Source of the DNA: Neobacillus cucumis
GTDB lineage: Bacteria > Bacillota > Bacilli > Bacillales > Cytobacillaceae
NCBI RefSeq assembly: GCF_016908975.1
Contig: NZ_JAFBEX010000015.1
Span: 62,001 to 126,000, forward strand
Length of the DNA stretch: 64,000 nt
Reading direction: 5' to 3'
The translations under genes and the position numbers were made by a program. Of this stretch, positions 18,915-28,196 are shown piece after piece; the stretch's first letter is position 1, and each line of letters begins with the position of its first letter. Below the pieces are notes generated by a model, which was not told where the DNA came from, made no database searches, and worked only from the letters and a program-made list of their open reading frames with translations.

Positions 18915-20156
18915 ATGTCATCGAAGCCGCAGTCAATTGCGTCAACCTCAGCAAACACTTCAAAATCAGATTCGCAGGGCTCACTATTAAAACAACCAAA
19001 AGCAGTATGGGCTGTTTTTTTTGCCAGCATTATTGCGTTTATGGGCTTAGGACTAGTTGACCCTATTTTACCAGCCATTGCAGTACAATTACATGCCACA
19101 CAAAGTCAAGTTACCCTATTATTCACTAGCTATAATGCAGTTATGGCAGTTGCCATGCTGATTACGGGTATGATTTCATCAAGGCTGGGAATTAAATGGA
19201 CCCTTCTTTCTGGGATTGTTATTATTGCAGTCTTTTCAGCCCTTGGCGGCTTATCAAATGGTATTTGGTCGCTAGTTAGTCTTCGTGGCGGCTGGGGACT
19301 AGGAAATGCATTATTTGTTGCAACTGCTCTTGCAGCGATTGTCTCGCTTTCTAATAGCGGAACAGCAAAAGCCATTATCTTGTATGAGGCTGCCATTGGT
19401 CTAGGAATATCAGTAGGTCCGCTTCTAGGTGGCTGGTTAGGAGCAATGTCATGGAGAGGTCCGTTTCTTGGCGTTGCCACACTAATGGTCGTAGCTTTTA
19501 TCGGGTTAATTCTCTTAATGCCCAAAGCAAGCCAAGATCAAAAAAGCCAAACAAAAACTTCTTTGGCAGATCCTTTCCGTGCACTAAAACACCGTTCACT
19601 CTTGGTTTTCGGGATTGCGGCAGCACTCTATAATTTCGGCTTTTTTACATTGCTTGCCTATGCCCCATTTGTTATGGGATTGGATGAACATGGGCTTGGA
19701 TTTGTATTCCTAGGCTGGGGTGTTTTACTGGCAATTACCTCTGTCTTTATGGCTCCAAAACTGCAACAAAAGTTTGGAACGATTAAATCAATGTGTGCCA
19801 TGCTGATTATGTTTGGAATCCTACTTTTTGTCATGGGTACATGGACATCTACACAAATGGTTATCATTATTTGCGTCATTGCGGCTGGTGCCTTATTAGG
19901 TAATAATAATACACTGATTACAACAGCGGTTATGAATGCAGCACCTGTACAACGCTCTACAGCTTCTGCCGCTTACAGCTTCCTTCGCTTTATTGGCGGT
20001 GCCATTGCACCTTATATGGCCGGAAAACTTTCGGAGATTTATAATCCCTCTGTTCCGTTTATTGTCGGGGGATGCTTTGTACTTATCTCTGTAATATTCA
20101 TATTAATAAACAAAAAGCACATTAACCATGTTGACGAGGTTGAATTAGGTCATTAA
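18915..20156 (+). CDS. MFS drug exporter (DHA1 type)
   Basis: A 413-residue, 12-span proton-coupled exporter. The N-terminal 30 residues are polar (serine- and glutamine-rich) and cytoplasmic. The first span holds GLGLVDPILPAIA, and the loop 2-3 motif and GISVGPLLGGWLG (motif C of exporters) are present, which marks it as an antiporter. AAGGAGA precedes the ATG at 18915. It is controlled by the divergent MarR repressor. The substrate is unknown; YvmA-like proteins are the closest group I can think of. Confidence 0.88.
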   Translation: MSSKPQSIASTSANTSKSDSQGSLLKQPKAVWAVFFASIIAFMGLGLVDPILPAIAVQLHATQSQVTLLFTSYNAVMAVAMLITGMISSRLGIKWTLLSGIVIIAVFSALGGLSNGIWSLVSLRGGWGLGNALFVATALAAIVSLSNSGTAKAIILYEAAIGLGISVGPLLGGWLGAMSWRGPFLGVATLMVVAFIGLILLMPKASQDQKSQTKTSLADPFRALKHRSLLVFGIAAALYNFGFFTLLAYAPFVMGLDEHGLGFVFLGWGVLLAITSVFMAPKLQQKFGTIKSMCAMLIMFGILLFVMGTWTSTQMVIIICVIAAGALLGNNNTLITTAVMNAAPVQRSTASAAYSFLRFIGGAIAPYMAGKLSEIYNPSVPFIVGGCFVLISVIFILINKKHINHVDEVELGH

Positions 20157-20163
20157 TTATTTT

Positions 20164-20198
20164 CAGGTGGGATCTGTCAGATAGATAGATCCTTTTCT
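20164..20198 (+). terminator. Intrinsic terminator after the MFS gene
   Basis: GGATCT pairs with AGATCC and is followed by TTTTCTTTT. Confidence 0.7.
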
Positions 20199-20218
20199 TT
20201 TATCCATTTGTGAAACAT

Positions 20219-21103
20219 TCAGTGAATATCCCGCTTTTTAAAACGACCGCCTCTAACTTCAGCTATGTCTGCAATAGCTAAAAATGCTGTTGGGTCAATT
20301 TCTTCCACAATAGTGGTTAATTTTGATTCTTCTAATCGGGAAATGATACTGAAAATGACCTTCTTATTATCTCCTGTATAGGCACCTTCACCGTTTAAAT
20401 AGGTTACTCCCCGTCCTAATCGGTCATTAACGGCATTTCCAATTTCTTCTGCATTGTCACTAATAATCCAGACTGATTTTGTTTCTTCAAGTCCCTGGAC
20501 AACTGTATCAATTGCTTTCGATGCAATCACATAGGCTAATAAGGAGTACATGGCACGATCCCAGGTAAAGACAAAACCGGCCGCTCCTAAGATAAAAATG
20601 TTCATAAACATAATAATTTGCCCAACTGAAAAAGGAACTTTTTTACTAATAACTAGAGCTAGTATTTCTGTGCCATCTAATGCTCCACCATTACGAATGA
20701 CAAGACCAACTCCTATTCCTAAAATCATTCCGCCAAAAAGGGTTGCTAGGAGGATATCTTCTGTAAAAGGAGGAATGGGGTGAAAAAACGAAGTAAAGAT
20801 GGATAAAACAATAATTCCATATACGGTTGAAAAAGCAAAAGTTTTTCCCATTTGTTTATAGCCCAGATAAACGAAAGGCAGGTTCAATACAAATAGAAAG
20901 AGTCCCAATTTCCATCCAGTAATATGCGCCAACATAATAGAGATACCTGTAATGCCCCCATCAATGACATTGTTGGGAACTAAAAATATTTCTAGTCCTG
21001 TTGCCATGAGAATGGCTCCAATGGTTATGGCAATGATTCTAATAATGATTCTGCTGAGAGGAAGTTTACGATGCTGAAGATTTTCCTTGATTAATTCGGT
21101 CAT
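20219..21103 (-). CDS. YitT-family membrane protein
   Basis: A 294-residue protein with an N-terminal block of about five or six membrane spans (DUF161: NVIDGGITGISIML; VIRNGGALDGTEILAL) and a C-terminal cytoplasmic DUF2179 domain (GRGVTYLNGEGAYTGDNKKVIF; DPTAFLAIADIAEVRGGRF). The two-domain layout and length are standard for YitT/YpjC/YvjA proteins. The molecular function of the family is not established. AAGGAGTGA precedes the ATG at 21103. It is monocistronic. Confidence 0.92.
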   Translation of the reverse strand: MTELIKENLQHRKLPLSRIIIRIIAITIGAILMATGLEIFLVPNNVIDGGITGISIMLAHITGWKLGLFLFVLNLPFVYLGYKQMGKTFAFSTVYGIIVLSIFTSFFHPIPPFTEDILLATLFGGMILGIGVGLVIRNGGALDGTEILALVISKKVPFSVGQIIMFMNIFILGAAGFVFTWDRAMYSLLAYVIASKAIDTVVQGLEETKSVWIISDNAEEIGNAVNDRLGRGVTYLNGEGAYTGDNKKVIFSIISRLEESKLTTIVEEIDPTAFLAIADIAEVRGGRFKKRDIH

Positions 21104-21239
21104 TCAATCACTCCTTATTCATTGTATTCTGCCATACGATCATCCAATCTATTAGGAATAGGAATACCTATAAAAACGTTCTATATAGTATTATATCATA
21201 TTTTTCATAAAAAATGAACTGGAGTTCAGATTCTTATTA

Positions 21240-21276
21240 TAAAAAGGGATTGCAGCTGAACTGCAATCCCTTTGTT
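21240..21276 (-). terminator. Intrinsic terminator of htpG
   Basis: AAAGGGATTGCAG and its complement form a stem, with a T run on the minus strand. Confidence 0.85.
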
Positions 21277-21277
21277 T

Positions 21278-23155
21278 TTATACCATAACCTTACAAATAT
21301 TATTTGTAAATTCAACCGGATCCTCGATTGGTAGTCCTTCTATAAGCAATGCCTGATTATATAACAAGTTTGTGTATAACGTTAACTTCTCTTGATCCTT
21401 TTCAAAAGCATCCTTTAATGATGCAAATACATCATGATGCACATTAATTTCAAGGACCTTGTCTGCCTTTACATTTTGACTGTTTGGCATCGCATTTAGA
21501 ATTTTTTCCATCTCAATTGATACCGCACCATCTGTTGTTAAACAGACAGGATGAGTTTTAAGTCGTTTTGATATTCTTACATCCTTAACCTTTTCAGAAA
21601 GAGTATTTTTCATAAAATCAAATAACCCTTTGTTCTCTTGCTCCTCAGCAGCAGTATCTTGGCTTTCATCAGCAGTAAAGCCTAAATCTCCACTTGAAAC
21701 AGATTTAAACTCTTTTTCTTTGTAGGACATGACCATTCTAATCGCGAACTCATCAATCTCCTCAGTGAAATATAAAATTTCATATCCTTTATCTGCCACT
21801 AATTCCGTTTGCGGCAGCTTGTCAATCCGCTCATTGGACTCTCCTGTTGCATAATAAATATATTTTTGATCTTCTGGCATTCTTGAAACATACTCATCAA
21901 GCGTGACCAATTTTTTCTCTTTAGATGAGTAGAACATTAATAAATCCTGAAGTTCATCTTTATGGGTTCCGTAATCACTGTATACTCCAAATTTTAACTG
22001 TCTGCCAAATGCCTTGAAGAACTCTTCGTACTTTTCTCGTTCATTATTTAAAATTGATAATAATTCACTTTTAATTTTCTTGTTGATATTCTTGGCAATC
22101 AGCTTCAATTGACGGTCATGCTGAAGCATTTCTCTTGAGATATTTAATGACAGGTCCTCAGAGTCTACCATCCCTTTAACAAAGCTAAAATAGTCAGGAA
22201 GCAAGTCCGCACACTTATTCATGATTAACACACCATTAGAATACAACTCCAACCCTTTTTCATATTCTTGTGTGTAATAATCAAATGGGATGTTCTCAGG
22301 AATATAAAGAATCGCATTATATCTTACTGCACCATCCACGCTGATATGAACATGTTTAAGCGGTTTGTCAAAACCGTAGCGTTTCTCAGCATAAAAATGC
22401 TCATAATCCTCCTTTGTTAAATCCTTCTTATTCTTTCTCCAAATCGGAACCATACTATTAATCGTTTGCTCTTCAACTACATCCTCATACTCACTTTCAC
22501 TACCTTCTTTTAACTTTCTTTCTGTTACATCCATCTTAATGGGGTAGCGAATAAAATCTGAATATTTTTTGATGATAGACTTTAAACGATATTCTTCAAG
22601 GTACTCATCATAGTTTTCATCTTCCGTATTTTCTTTTATTTTTAAGGTAATTTCTGTACCAACGGAATCCTTTTCAACTGGAGTGATCGTGTAACCATCA
22701 GCACCTTGTGATTCCCACTTATAGGCTGCTTCACTGCCCAATGCTTTACTGATAACGGTAACTTCATCAGCAACCATAAATGCAGAATAAAAACCTACAC
22801 CAAATTGGCCGATGATGTCATATCCATCTTTAATTTCATTTTCCTTTTTGAAAGCTAATGATCCACTTTTGGCAATGGTACCTAGATTATTTTCAAGCTC
22901 TTCCAAAGTCATGCCAATGCCGGTATCAGTAATTTTCAGGACTCTATTGTCCTTATCAGCCGTTACTTTTATGTAGTAGCTATCTTTATCAAAGGTCAAC
23001 GAATCATCTGTTAAGGCTTTATAATATATTTTATCAATGGCATCGCTTGCATTCGACAATAACTCTCTTAAAAAAATCTCCCGGTGAGTATAAATTGAGT
23101 TAATCATCATGTCTAATAGACGTTTGGACTCTGCTTTAAATTGCTTTGTTTCCAT
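21278..23155 (-). CDS. htpG: Chaperone HtpG (Hsp90)
   Basis: The bacterial Hsp90, an ATP-dependent dimeric chaperone in the cytoplasm. The GHKL ATPase motifs are complete: [25 protein letters not shown] and [15 protein letters not shown]. The middle domain and C-terminal dimerisation domain follow, to a total of 626 residues, the usual length. AAAGGAGAGG before the ATG at 23155 fixes the start; the frame extends eight codons further. A perfect CIRCE lies upstream, so unlike B. subtilis htpG this gene is expected to be repressed by HrcA. Confidence 0.97.
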   Translation of the reverse strand: METKQFKAESKRLLDMMINSIYTHREIFLRELLSNASDAIDKIYYKALTDDSLTFDKDSYYIKVTADKDNRVLKITDTGIGMTLEELENNLGTIAKSGSLAFKKENEIKDGYDIIGQFGVGFYSAFMVADEVTVISKALGSEAAYKWESQGADGYTITPVEKDSVGTEITLKIKENTEDENYDEYLEEYRLKSIIKKYSDFIRYPIKMDVTERKLKEGSESEYEDVVEEQTINSMVPIWRKNKKDLTKEDYEHFYAEKRYGFDKPLKHVHISVDGAVRYNAILYIPENIPFDYYTQEYEKGLELYSNGVLIMNKCADLLPDYFSFVKGMVDSEDLSLNISREMLQHDRQLKLIAKNINKKIKSELLSILNNEREKYEEFFKAFGRQLKFGVYSDYGTHKDELQDLLMFYSSKEKKLVTLDEYVSRMPEDQKYIYYATGESNERIDKLPQTELVADKGYEILYFTEEIDEFAIRMVMSYKEKEFKSVSSGDLGFTADESQDTAAEEQENKGLFDFMKNTLSEKVKDVRISKRLKTHPVCLTTDGAVSIEMEKILNAMPNSQNVKADKVLEINVHHDVFASLKDAFEKDQEKLTLYTNLLYNQALLIEGLPIEDPVEFTNNICKVMV

Positions 23156-23192
23156 CAAGACCTCTCCTTTTTCAACCAAATATACCTTTATT

Positions 23193-23219
23193 TTAGCACT
23201 CTAAACAATTGAGTGCTAA
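23193..23219 (-). promoter_or_regulatory. CIRCE element (HrcA operator) in front of htpG
   Basis: TTAGCACTC-N9-GAGTGCTAA is a perfect match to the 27-bp CIRCE consensus. It ends 38 bases before the htpG start, the normal position for HrcA control of class I heat-shock genes. Confidence 0.95.
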
Positions 23220-23307
23220 CCCATTATTTTAATAACATATTTATTGAATTTTTGTCAAGAAAAAATAGCATCACAACGGATGCTAGATAAATTAATCATT
23301 ATATTTG

Positions 23308-25338
23308 TTATTGAATAATTTTTGAAGCCCTTGCCAGTTCCGACGTCTTTTGGATTTGTTTGCTCAAAGGTTTTTTCAAAATAAGTGCTAATAGAAAGCT
23401 GGCTGCAATAAAAATTAGCAAAAATAACACATCTCTTCTTACCACATCTACTACCATCCCTCCAACGGTCTCCCGAAGCATACTGACAGCATAAGTAAAA
23501 GGCATAAACGGATAAATCATTTGAAAGAAGGCAGAGGTGGTACTAACAGGAAAAGTCGCGCCTGAACTTGAAATTTGCAAAACCAATAGAATAATCGCTA
23601 AACCTTTCCCCAGTGTGCCGAAAACAGAACGTAATGTAAACGTGATGATGACAAATACCATCCCAATAAATATACTCAAAAGGACAAACCAAACTTTATC
23701 AACCGCATAGGTATGAAGGATAAATAAATCGCCCAGTGACACAATAGCAGCTTGAAAAATCCCAATCGTAAGAAAAGTAAGTAGCCTTCCAAAGTAAACT
23801 TGATAACTCTTATATGCTTGTTCTGATTCATCAACATCTACTCGAAGTGAAGCAATTAAGAATGTTGCTCCTACCCAAAGTGCCAGCATCGTATAAAAAG
23901 GCGTCATCGCAGATCCATAATTTGGGATGGGAAAAATTCTTTTGGTGTTTAACAGAATAGGGCTGGCTAAAAAGTTACTCTCTGCCTGCGGGTTATGCTT
24001 TAAGAATTGAATTAAATCTGTAATATTAATACTCCCTTTTAATCTTCGAAGTTTATCAGCCGTACTTCTTATTTGGGCTTCAAAGCTTGGTAAGTCATTT
24101 CTGGCAATGTCCGCTGCTTTGTGGACTACTTTTTCCAATTCAGGAAGCCTTGTACGAACAAGACCAGCTGCCTTGTGAAGATCTTTTTCTAGTGCTGGCA
24201 AATCATTACGAACAAAATCAGCCGCTTTATGAATTTTCCCTTCAATGACTGGAAGATCATTTTTGATAAAATCGGAAGAGCTGTTAACGATTTTTTCCCC
24301 TTCTGAAACTTTCTGCTGAAGGTCAACACGCGTTTGTTGAATCTGATTGTGAATACTTAATAGTTCATCATGGAGCTGTGTCAATTGTTCCTGATTTCCA
24401 TTGGTTACTCCATTAGAAGCGGCTTGTGCGGAACGATCGATTGACTGAGTAATGTTTGTTTCCATTTCGGACAAAGAATCTTCCACTTGGGTAACTAGTT
24501 GATTAATACGATTCATATCACTCAATTTTTTTTGCAGTGCCAATACCTTTTCGCCAGCTTCATTTATAAGCGTCAGATTCGCTTCAACTTTTAAAATACT
24601 ATTCCCTGCCTGTTTAATCTCAGGTATTCTTTGTTCTAATTCGATTACCTTTTGTGCCTTTTCCTTAATCTCAGGAAGCTGTGCCTCTAGTTCAATGGCC
24701 TTCTTCCCCATCGCATCAATTTGCGGGAGAGCTTTTTCTAATGTGAAAATTTCTTTCTCCATATGTTGAATTGATGGTAATTCCTTCTCCAACTCAATTC
24801 CAGCCTTATAAAAACCTGAGAACAGGGCATCGCCAACCGTTTTCACAAAAGCCTGACTAATTTGATTCATCACATTTGTGGCTCCAGAGCTGGCGATTTT
24901 CGGTGCAACTGCATTGATTTTTTCATTTACACCAAATAAAATTTGCGGTTTACTCGGGTTTATTTCGAGAATACTGGAAAGTTTCTTAGAAAAGTCCTGA
25001 GGTATGATCAAATAAGCATAGTACCCTCCTTTTTTCACACCATTTACGGCTGTGGAGCGATCGACAAATACCCAGCCAAGTTTTTTATTCTTCCTTAGGT
25101 TTTGCACAATCTCGTTTCCTACGTTTATTTTCTTCCCTTGCACTTCTGCCCCCTTATCTTCATTGACAACAGCCACTTTAATCCCAGAGGTGTTGCCGTA
25201 TGGGTCCCACATTGCTTTAATATTCACCCAAGCATAGGCCGATGGCAAAACAGTCAATGCTGCTAATAAGATGATAACAATTGGGATCTTAAATATATTT
25301 TTCCAATCAGTGGTATAGATTCTCCATATTTGCCGCAT
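23308..25338 (-). CDS. YhgE/Pip-family membrane protein
   Basis: A 676-residue protein with the family layout: one N-terminal span with the YhgE/Pip motif (NIKAMWDPYGNTSGIKVAVVNEDKGA), a long extracytoplasmic coiled-coil middle (about 170-420), and a C-terminal ABC-2-permease-like block of about five spans. Lactococcal Pip is a phage receptor, and other relatives take part in type VII secretion or ABC-type export. Between about residues 350 and 400 a unit like HKAADFVRNDLPALEKDL recurs four times, lengthening the coiled coil. GGAGGGG precedes the ATG. Role here unknown. Confidence 0.88.
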   Translation of the reverse strand: MRQIWRIYTTDWKNIFKIPIVIILLAALTVLPSAYAWVNIKAMWDPYGNTSGIKVAVVNEDKGAEVQGKKINVGNEIVQNLRKNKKLGWVFVDRSTAVNGVKKGGYYAYLIIPQDFSKKLSSILEINPSKPQILFGVNEKINAVAPKIASSGATNVMNQISQAFVKTVGDALFSGFYKAGIELEKELPSIQHMEKEIFTLEKALPQIDAMGKKAIELEAQLPEIKEKAQKVIELEQRIPEIKQAGNSILKVEANLTLINEAGEKVLALQKKLSDMNRINQLVTQVEDSLSEMETNITQSIDRSAQAASNGVTNGNQEQLTQLHDELLSIHNQIQQTRVDLQQKVSEGEKIVNSSSDFIKNDLPVIEGKIHKAADFVRNDLPALEKDLHKAAGLVRTRLPELEKVVHKAADIARNDLPSFEAQIRSTADKLRRLKGSINITDLIQFLKHNPQAESNFLASPILLNTKRIFPIPNYGSAMTPFYTMLALWVGATFLIASLRVDVDESEQAYKSYQVYFGRLLTFLTIGIFQAAIVSLGDLFILHTYAVDKVWFVLLSIFIGMVFVIITFTLRSVFGTLGKGLAIILLVLQISSSGATFPVSTTSAFFQMIYPFMPFTYAVSMLRETVGGMVVDVVRRDVLFLLIFIAASFLLALILKKPLSKQIQKTSELARASKIIQ

Positions 25339-25420
25339 GTTTCCCCTCCTCGCAAGTAGTCTTCTTATTAGCTTTCACTATTTGGAAAACTAGATTCAAA
25401 GGAGTCCGTGAGAATTTTAT

Positions 25421-25554
25421 AAGAAAAGCGCAAGCGCCTTGGTCAGCCCCGACAAGCTTAAGACGCTTCCAAAAAGAAGGCGCTTTTTGCCTTCATTTTG
25501 GGAGTGGCTTAAGACCTCGAGGGGCTAGGCGCTGGAGCTAGACAATTCTCGAAG
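25421..25554. repeat. Palindromic intergenic repeat, long form
   Basis: About 134 bp that matches a second copy at 41963-42046 almost base for base at both ends (AAGAAAAGCGCAAGCGCCT at the left, GGCGCTGGAGCTAGACAATT at the right). The outer parts can pair (AGCGCC with GGCGCT, AGCCCC with GGGGCT). This copy carries an additional 50 bp between a repeated GCTTAAGAC, itself a hairpin. It resembles small palindromic repeats scattered in Bacillus chromosomes. Confidence 0.8.
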
Positions 25555-25608
25555 TAGAAATTTATACTTTCTTATAATTTAAGCTCTGTTAATCGTTTAT
25601 GTTGATAT

Positions 25609-25637
25609 TTGCTAAAAACGAACACTTGTTCTATAAT
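25609..25637 (+). promoter_or_regulatory. Promoter with a LexA-like box before the transposase
   Basis: -35 TTGCTA (25609-25614) and -10 TATAAT (25632-25637) are 17 bp apart. The spacer holds CGAAC-ACTT-GTTC (25619-25631), which resembles the Gram-positive SOS box CGAAC-N4-GTTCG. The last base of the consensus differs. Confidence 0.55.
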
Positions 25638-25672
25638 AAGTTTATGAGAACATATATGGGGCGGGGTTCGGA

Positions 25673-26716
25673 ATGGCACTTAAGGACATTATTAAAGAGA
25701 TCCAACAACTTAACGATGCAGATCAATTGCGGTTAAAAGACTTTTTCATAAAATCAATCGTCTCTTATTCCGCAAGCGGTCCCATCTTTAAAGAAATATC
25801 CGAACAGAAACATAAAGATGGCTACACCTGCACCCATTGCCATTCCACAAATGCTGTCCGCTTCGGAAAATATCGAATCAAAGCGGGAGCGAAAGTGATT
25901 GAACGCCAGCGGTACCGTTGTAAGGACTGCGGGAAGACATTTACGGATGTAACCAATACCCCGTTAAAAGGATCTCACCTTCCCCATAAATGGTTGGATT
26001 TTATCCATTGTATGATTGAAGGGTATTCTTTACGAAAGGCATCAGAGCTAATCGGCGTTCATCACGTCACCCTGTTCTACTGGAGGCACAAAGTTTTATC
26101 CGCCTTGAAGCAGATGGAGATTGACCATTTTTCAGGTATCGTCGAAATGGACGAGACCTATTTCCTGTACTCCGAAAAAGGGAAACGGAAGATAACTGGC
26201 CGCAAAGCCCGCACACGTGGCGGTGCATCCAGATTCCGTGGCATCAGTAAGGAACAGGTCTGTGTATTGGTTGCGAGGGACCGCCAAAAACAAACCTACT
26301 CAAAAGTATTGGGACAGGGCCGCATTGTTAAATCGAAACTTGACCAAGCGATTGGTTCCAAGGTATCTGTTACGAATACCCTTTGCACAGATGCCTGGAG
26401 AGCTTTCAAAGCCTATGCAAAAGAAAAAGGGATTGAACATTACCCGTTTAAATCCGATGGTAAGGAACGGGTTAAAGGGCTTTATCATATCCAAAATGTC
26501 AATAACTATCACAGCCGCTTAAAGGGCTGGATGAATCGATTCAATGGTGTGGCGACCAAGTACCTCGACCATTATTTGAGCTGGTTTCTGTTTCTGGATA
26601 CGATCCGCTTCCGAAACGATTCTACAACTGTTAGTAAGATGATTGTCGAAAGCTGCTTATATCCGACTGTGGCGACTTATGGTAAATTGAGGTTATCTAC
26701 GTTCAAAGTTTCATAA
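25673..26716 (+). mobile_element. IS1595-family transposase (ISXO2-like)
   Basis: A 347-residue transposase. An N-terminal zinc ribbon (CTHCHS...CKDCGKTF, about 53-88) precedes a helix-turn-helix (SLRKASELIGVHHVTLFYWRHKV) and the DDE/DDN-type catalytic domain: EMDETYF, LCTDAWRAF and an HSRLKGWMNRF end with the YLDHYLSWFLF block typical of IS1595. It looks intact. I could not find convincing terminal inverted repeats or a target duplication, so the element's borders are open. The gene is in a repeat-rich gap next to an AT-rich hydrolase, which fits recent insertion. Confidence 0.88.
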
Positions 26717-26827
26717 GCCTTGTTTAACTATCGGGGCAGGTTTGTTGAAGAAGGATAAATAGAAAACGATAGATAATTTATAAAGGAAACACGATTCTTC
26801 ATATTTGTTTTTTTGGGGGGGAAATTG

Positions 26828-27991
26828 ATGGAAAATAATAAATATATATTGAATGAAAAAAATTACATTCCTACATATTTTTCATATATGGTAAGAAATA
26901 AGTTTACAGTTGCATACAATGACTATCATTTCTTTTCAACAAAGAAACTCCCATTAGATAATAATCCATATTCTTTTAAAGAATCGCCAAATAAACTGAA
27001 ATTTTCAACCCTTGAATACTTACATAAAGGAAAAAAAAGAATTGCTGACTTTAAACAGTTTATGGAGAATACAGGAACTACTGCATTACTTATTATTAAA
27101 AATGATACTATTTTTTATGAAGGTTATTTTAATGGACATAAAAGAAATACTCCTCAAAAGCTGTTCTCCATTACAAAATCATTTATTTCTACTCTTGTTG
27201 GAATAGCTATTGATAGTGGTTATATAAAAAGTGTAGATGATTTCGTTTCTTCGTATATACCCGAAATAAAACTAAGAAATATTAGAATCAAACATCTCCT
27301 TCAGATGGATGCAGGGATAAAGTTCAAGGAAGGTCATTTTCCGTGGAGAGATGAGGCAAAAGTTTACTTGTATCCGAATGCAAGGGAATTGGCACTGACC
27401 GTTGTAGAAGATACGAATGATACATTTTTTCATTATAATGATTATCATTTGTTAATACTAGGGCTTATTCTTGAAAGGACAACAGATAAAAGTGTAACAG
27501 ACTTTTTTTATGAGAAAATATGGAGTCAGTTAGGAATGGAATTTCCAGGCTTTATGATATTAGACAGTGAAAAGCATTCATTTGAAAAGATTGAGAGTGG
27601 GCTAGTAATGACTGCAATAGATCTAGCTAAGTTCGGTAGTTTATATTTGAATAATGGGGAATGGAAGGGCAAACAGATTATTAGTAAAGACTGGATTGAG
27701 GAATCAGTTAGTCCAAATAATGTGCCCACTAATGTTCAGCATTTCCGCTATTATCAAAACCAACCTTGGGGAAAAATGTGGTTTAATCAAAATAAAGCAT
27801 ATTATAAATATTTATGGTGGGGACATCTAAATAACAACACGAATAATGACTATTTTGCGTTAGGGGCATTAGGTCAAGTTCTATACGTTAGCCCAGATAA
27901 CAATACAATTGCTATTCGTCTTGGAAGAAAGTGGGGAGTTATGGACTGGTGGCCTACAATCTTATATAAATTAATAAATTCTTCAACCTGA
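26828..27991 (+). CDS. Serine hydrolase, beta-lactamase/class C family
   Basis: A 387-residue soluble member of the beta-lactamase-related (penicillin-binding protein/esterase) fold. The catalytic SxxK is in FSITKSF and the second-motif tyrosine is in FHYNDYHL. No signal peptide is visible, so it is probably cytoplasmic, like EstB- or 6-aminohexanoate-dimer-hydrolase-type enzymes; the substrate is unknown. A run of seven G precedes the ATG by five bases. Its base composition is clearly more AT-rich than its neighbours. It lies 111 bases after the IS1595 transposase and may have come in with it or in a separate cassette. Confidence 0.8.
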   Translation: MENNKYILNEKNYIPTYFSYMVRNKFTVAYNDYHFFSTKKLPLDNNPYSFKESPNKLKFSTLEYLHKGKKRIADFKQFMENTGTTALLIIKNDTIFYEGYFNGHKRNTPQKLFSITKSFISTLVGIAIDSGYIKSVDDFVSSYIPEIKLRNIRIKHLLQMDAGIKFKEGHFPWRDEAKVYLYPNARELALTVVEDTNDTFFHYNDYHLLILGLILERTTDKSVTDFFYEKIWSQLGMEFPGFMILDSEKHSFEKIESGLVMTAIDLAKFGSLYLNNGEWKGKQIISKDWIEESVSPNNVPTNVQHFRYYQNQPWGKMWFNQNKAYYKYLWWGHLNNNTNNDYFALGALGQVLYVSPDNNTIAIRLGRKWGVMDWWPTILYKLINSST

Positions 27992-28082
27992 TTACATCGT
28001 GCATTTAATTAAATCATTGTTGAATAGAAGATTGTGAAGGAGTGTACTTAAGCTAACGGGTGCTAATCTTCAAAAAGGCTTT

Positions 28083-28116
28083 AAAACAAGGACCCCAAAG
28101 CGGGTCCTTGTTTTTA
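28083..28116 (+). terminator. Intrinsic terminator after the serine hydrolase
   Basis: AAAACAAGGACCC pairs with GGGTCCTTGTTTT. Confidence 0.85.
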
Positions 28117-28158
28117 TAATCATTTATCAACAATATTATTTAACATAGCTATAATTTT

Positions 28159-28192
28159 AAAAAAAGGCTGCCAGTATTCGGCAGCCTTGATC
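28159..28192 (-). terminator. Intrinsic terminator of the LTA synthase gene
   Basis: On the minus strand GGCTGCC pairs with GGCAGCC and is followed by a T run, directly after the stop codon. Confidence 0.85.
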
Positions 28193-28196
28193 ATGG

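Noticed and set aside
25555..26812. Terminal inverted repeats of the IS1595 element
   Set aside because: I compared the sequence on both sides of the transposase and found only short, weak similarities (such as ATCGTTT), not enough to set borders.
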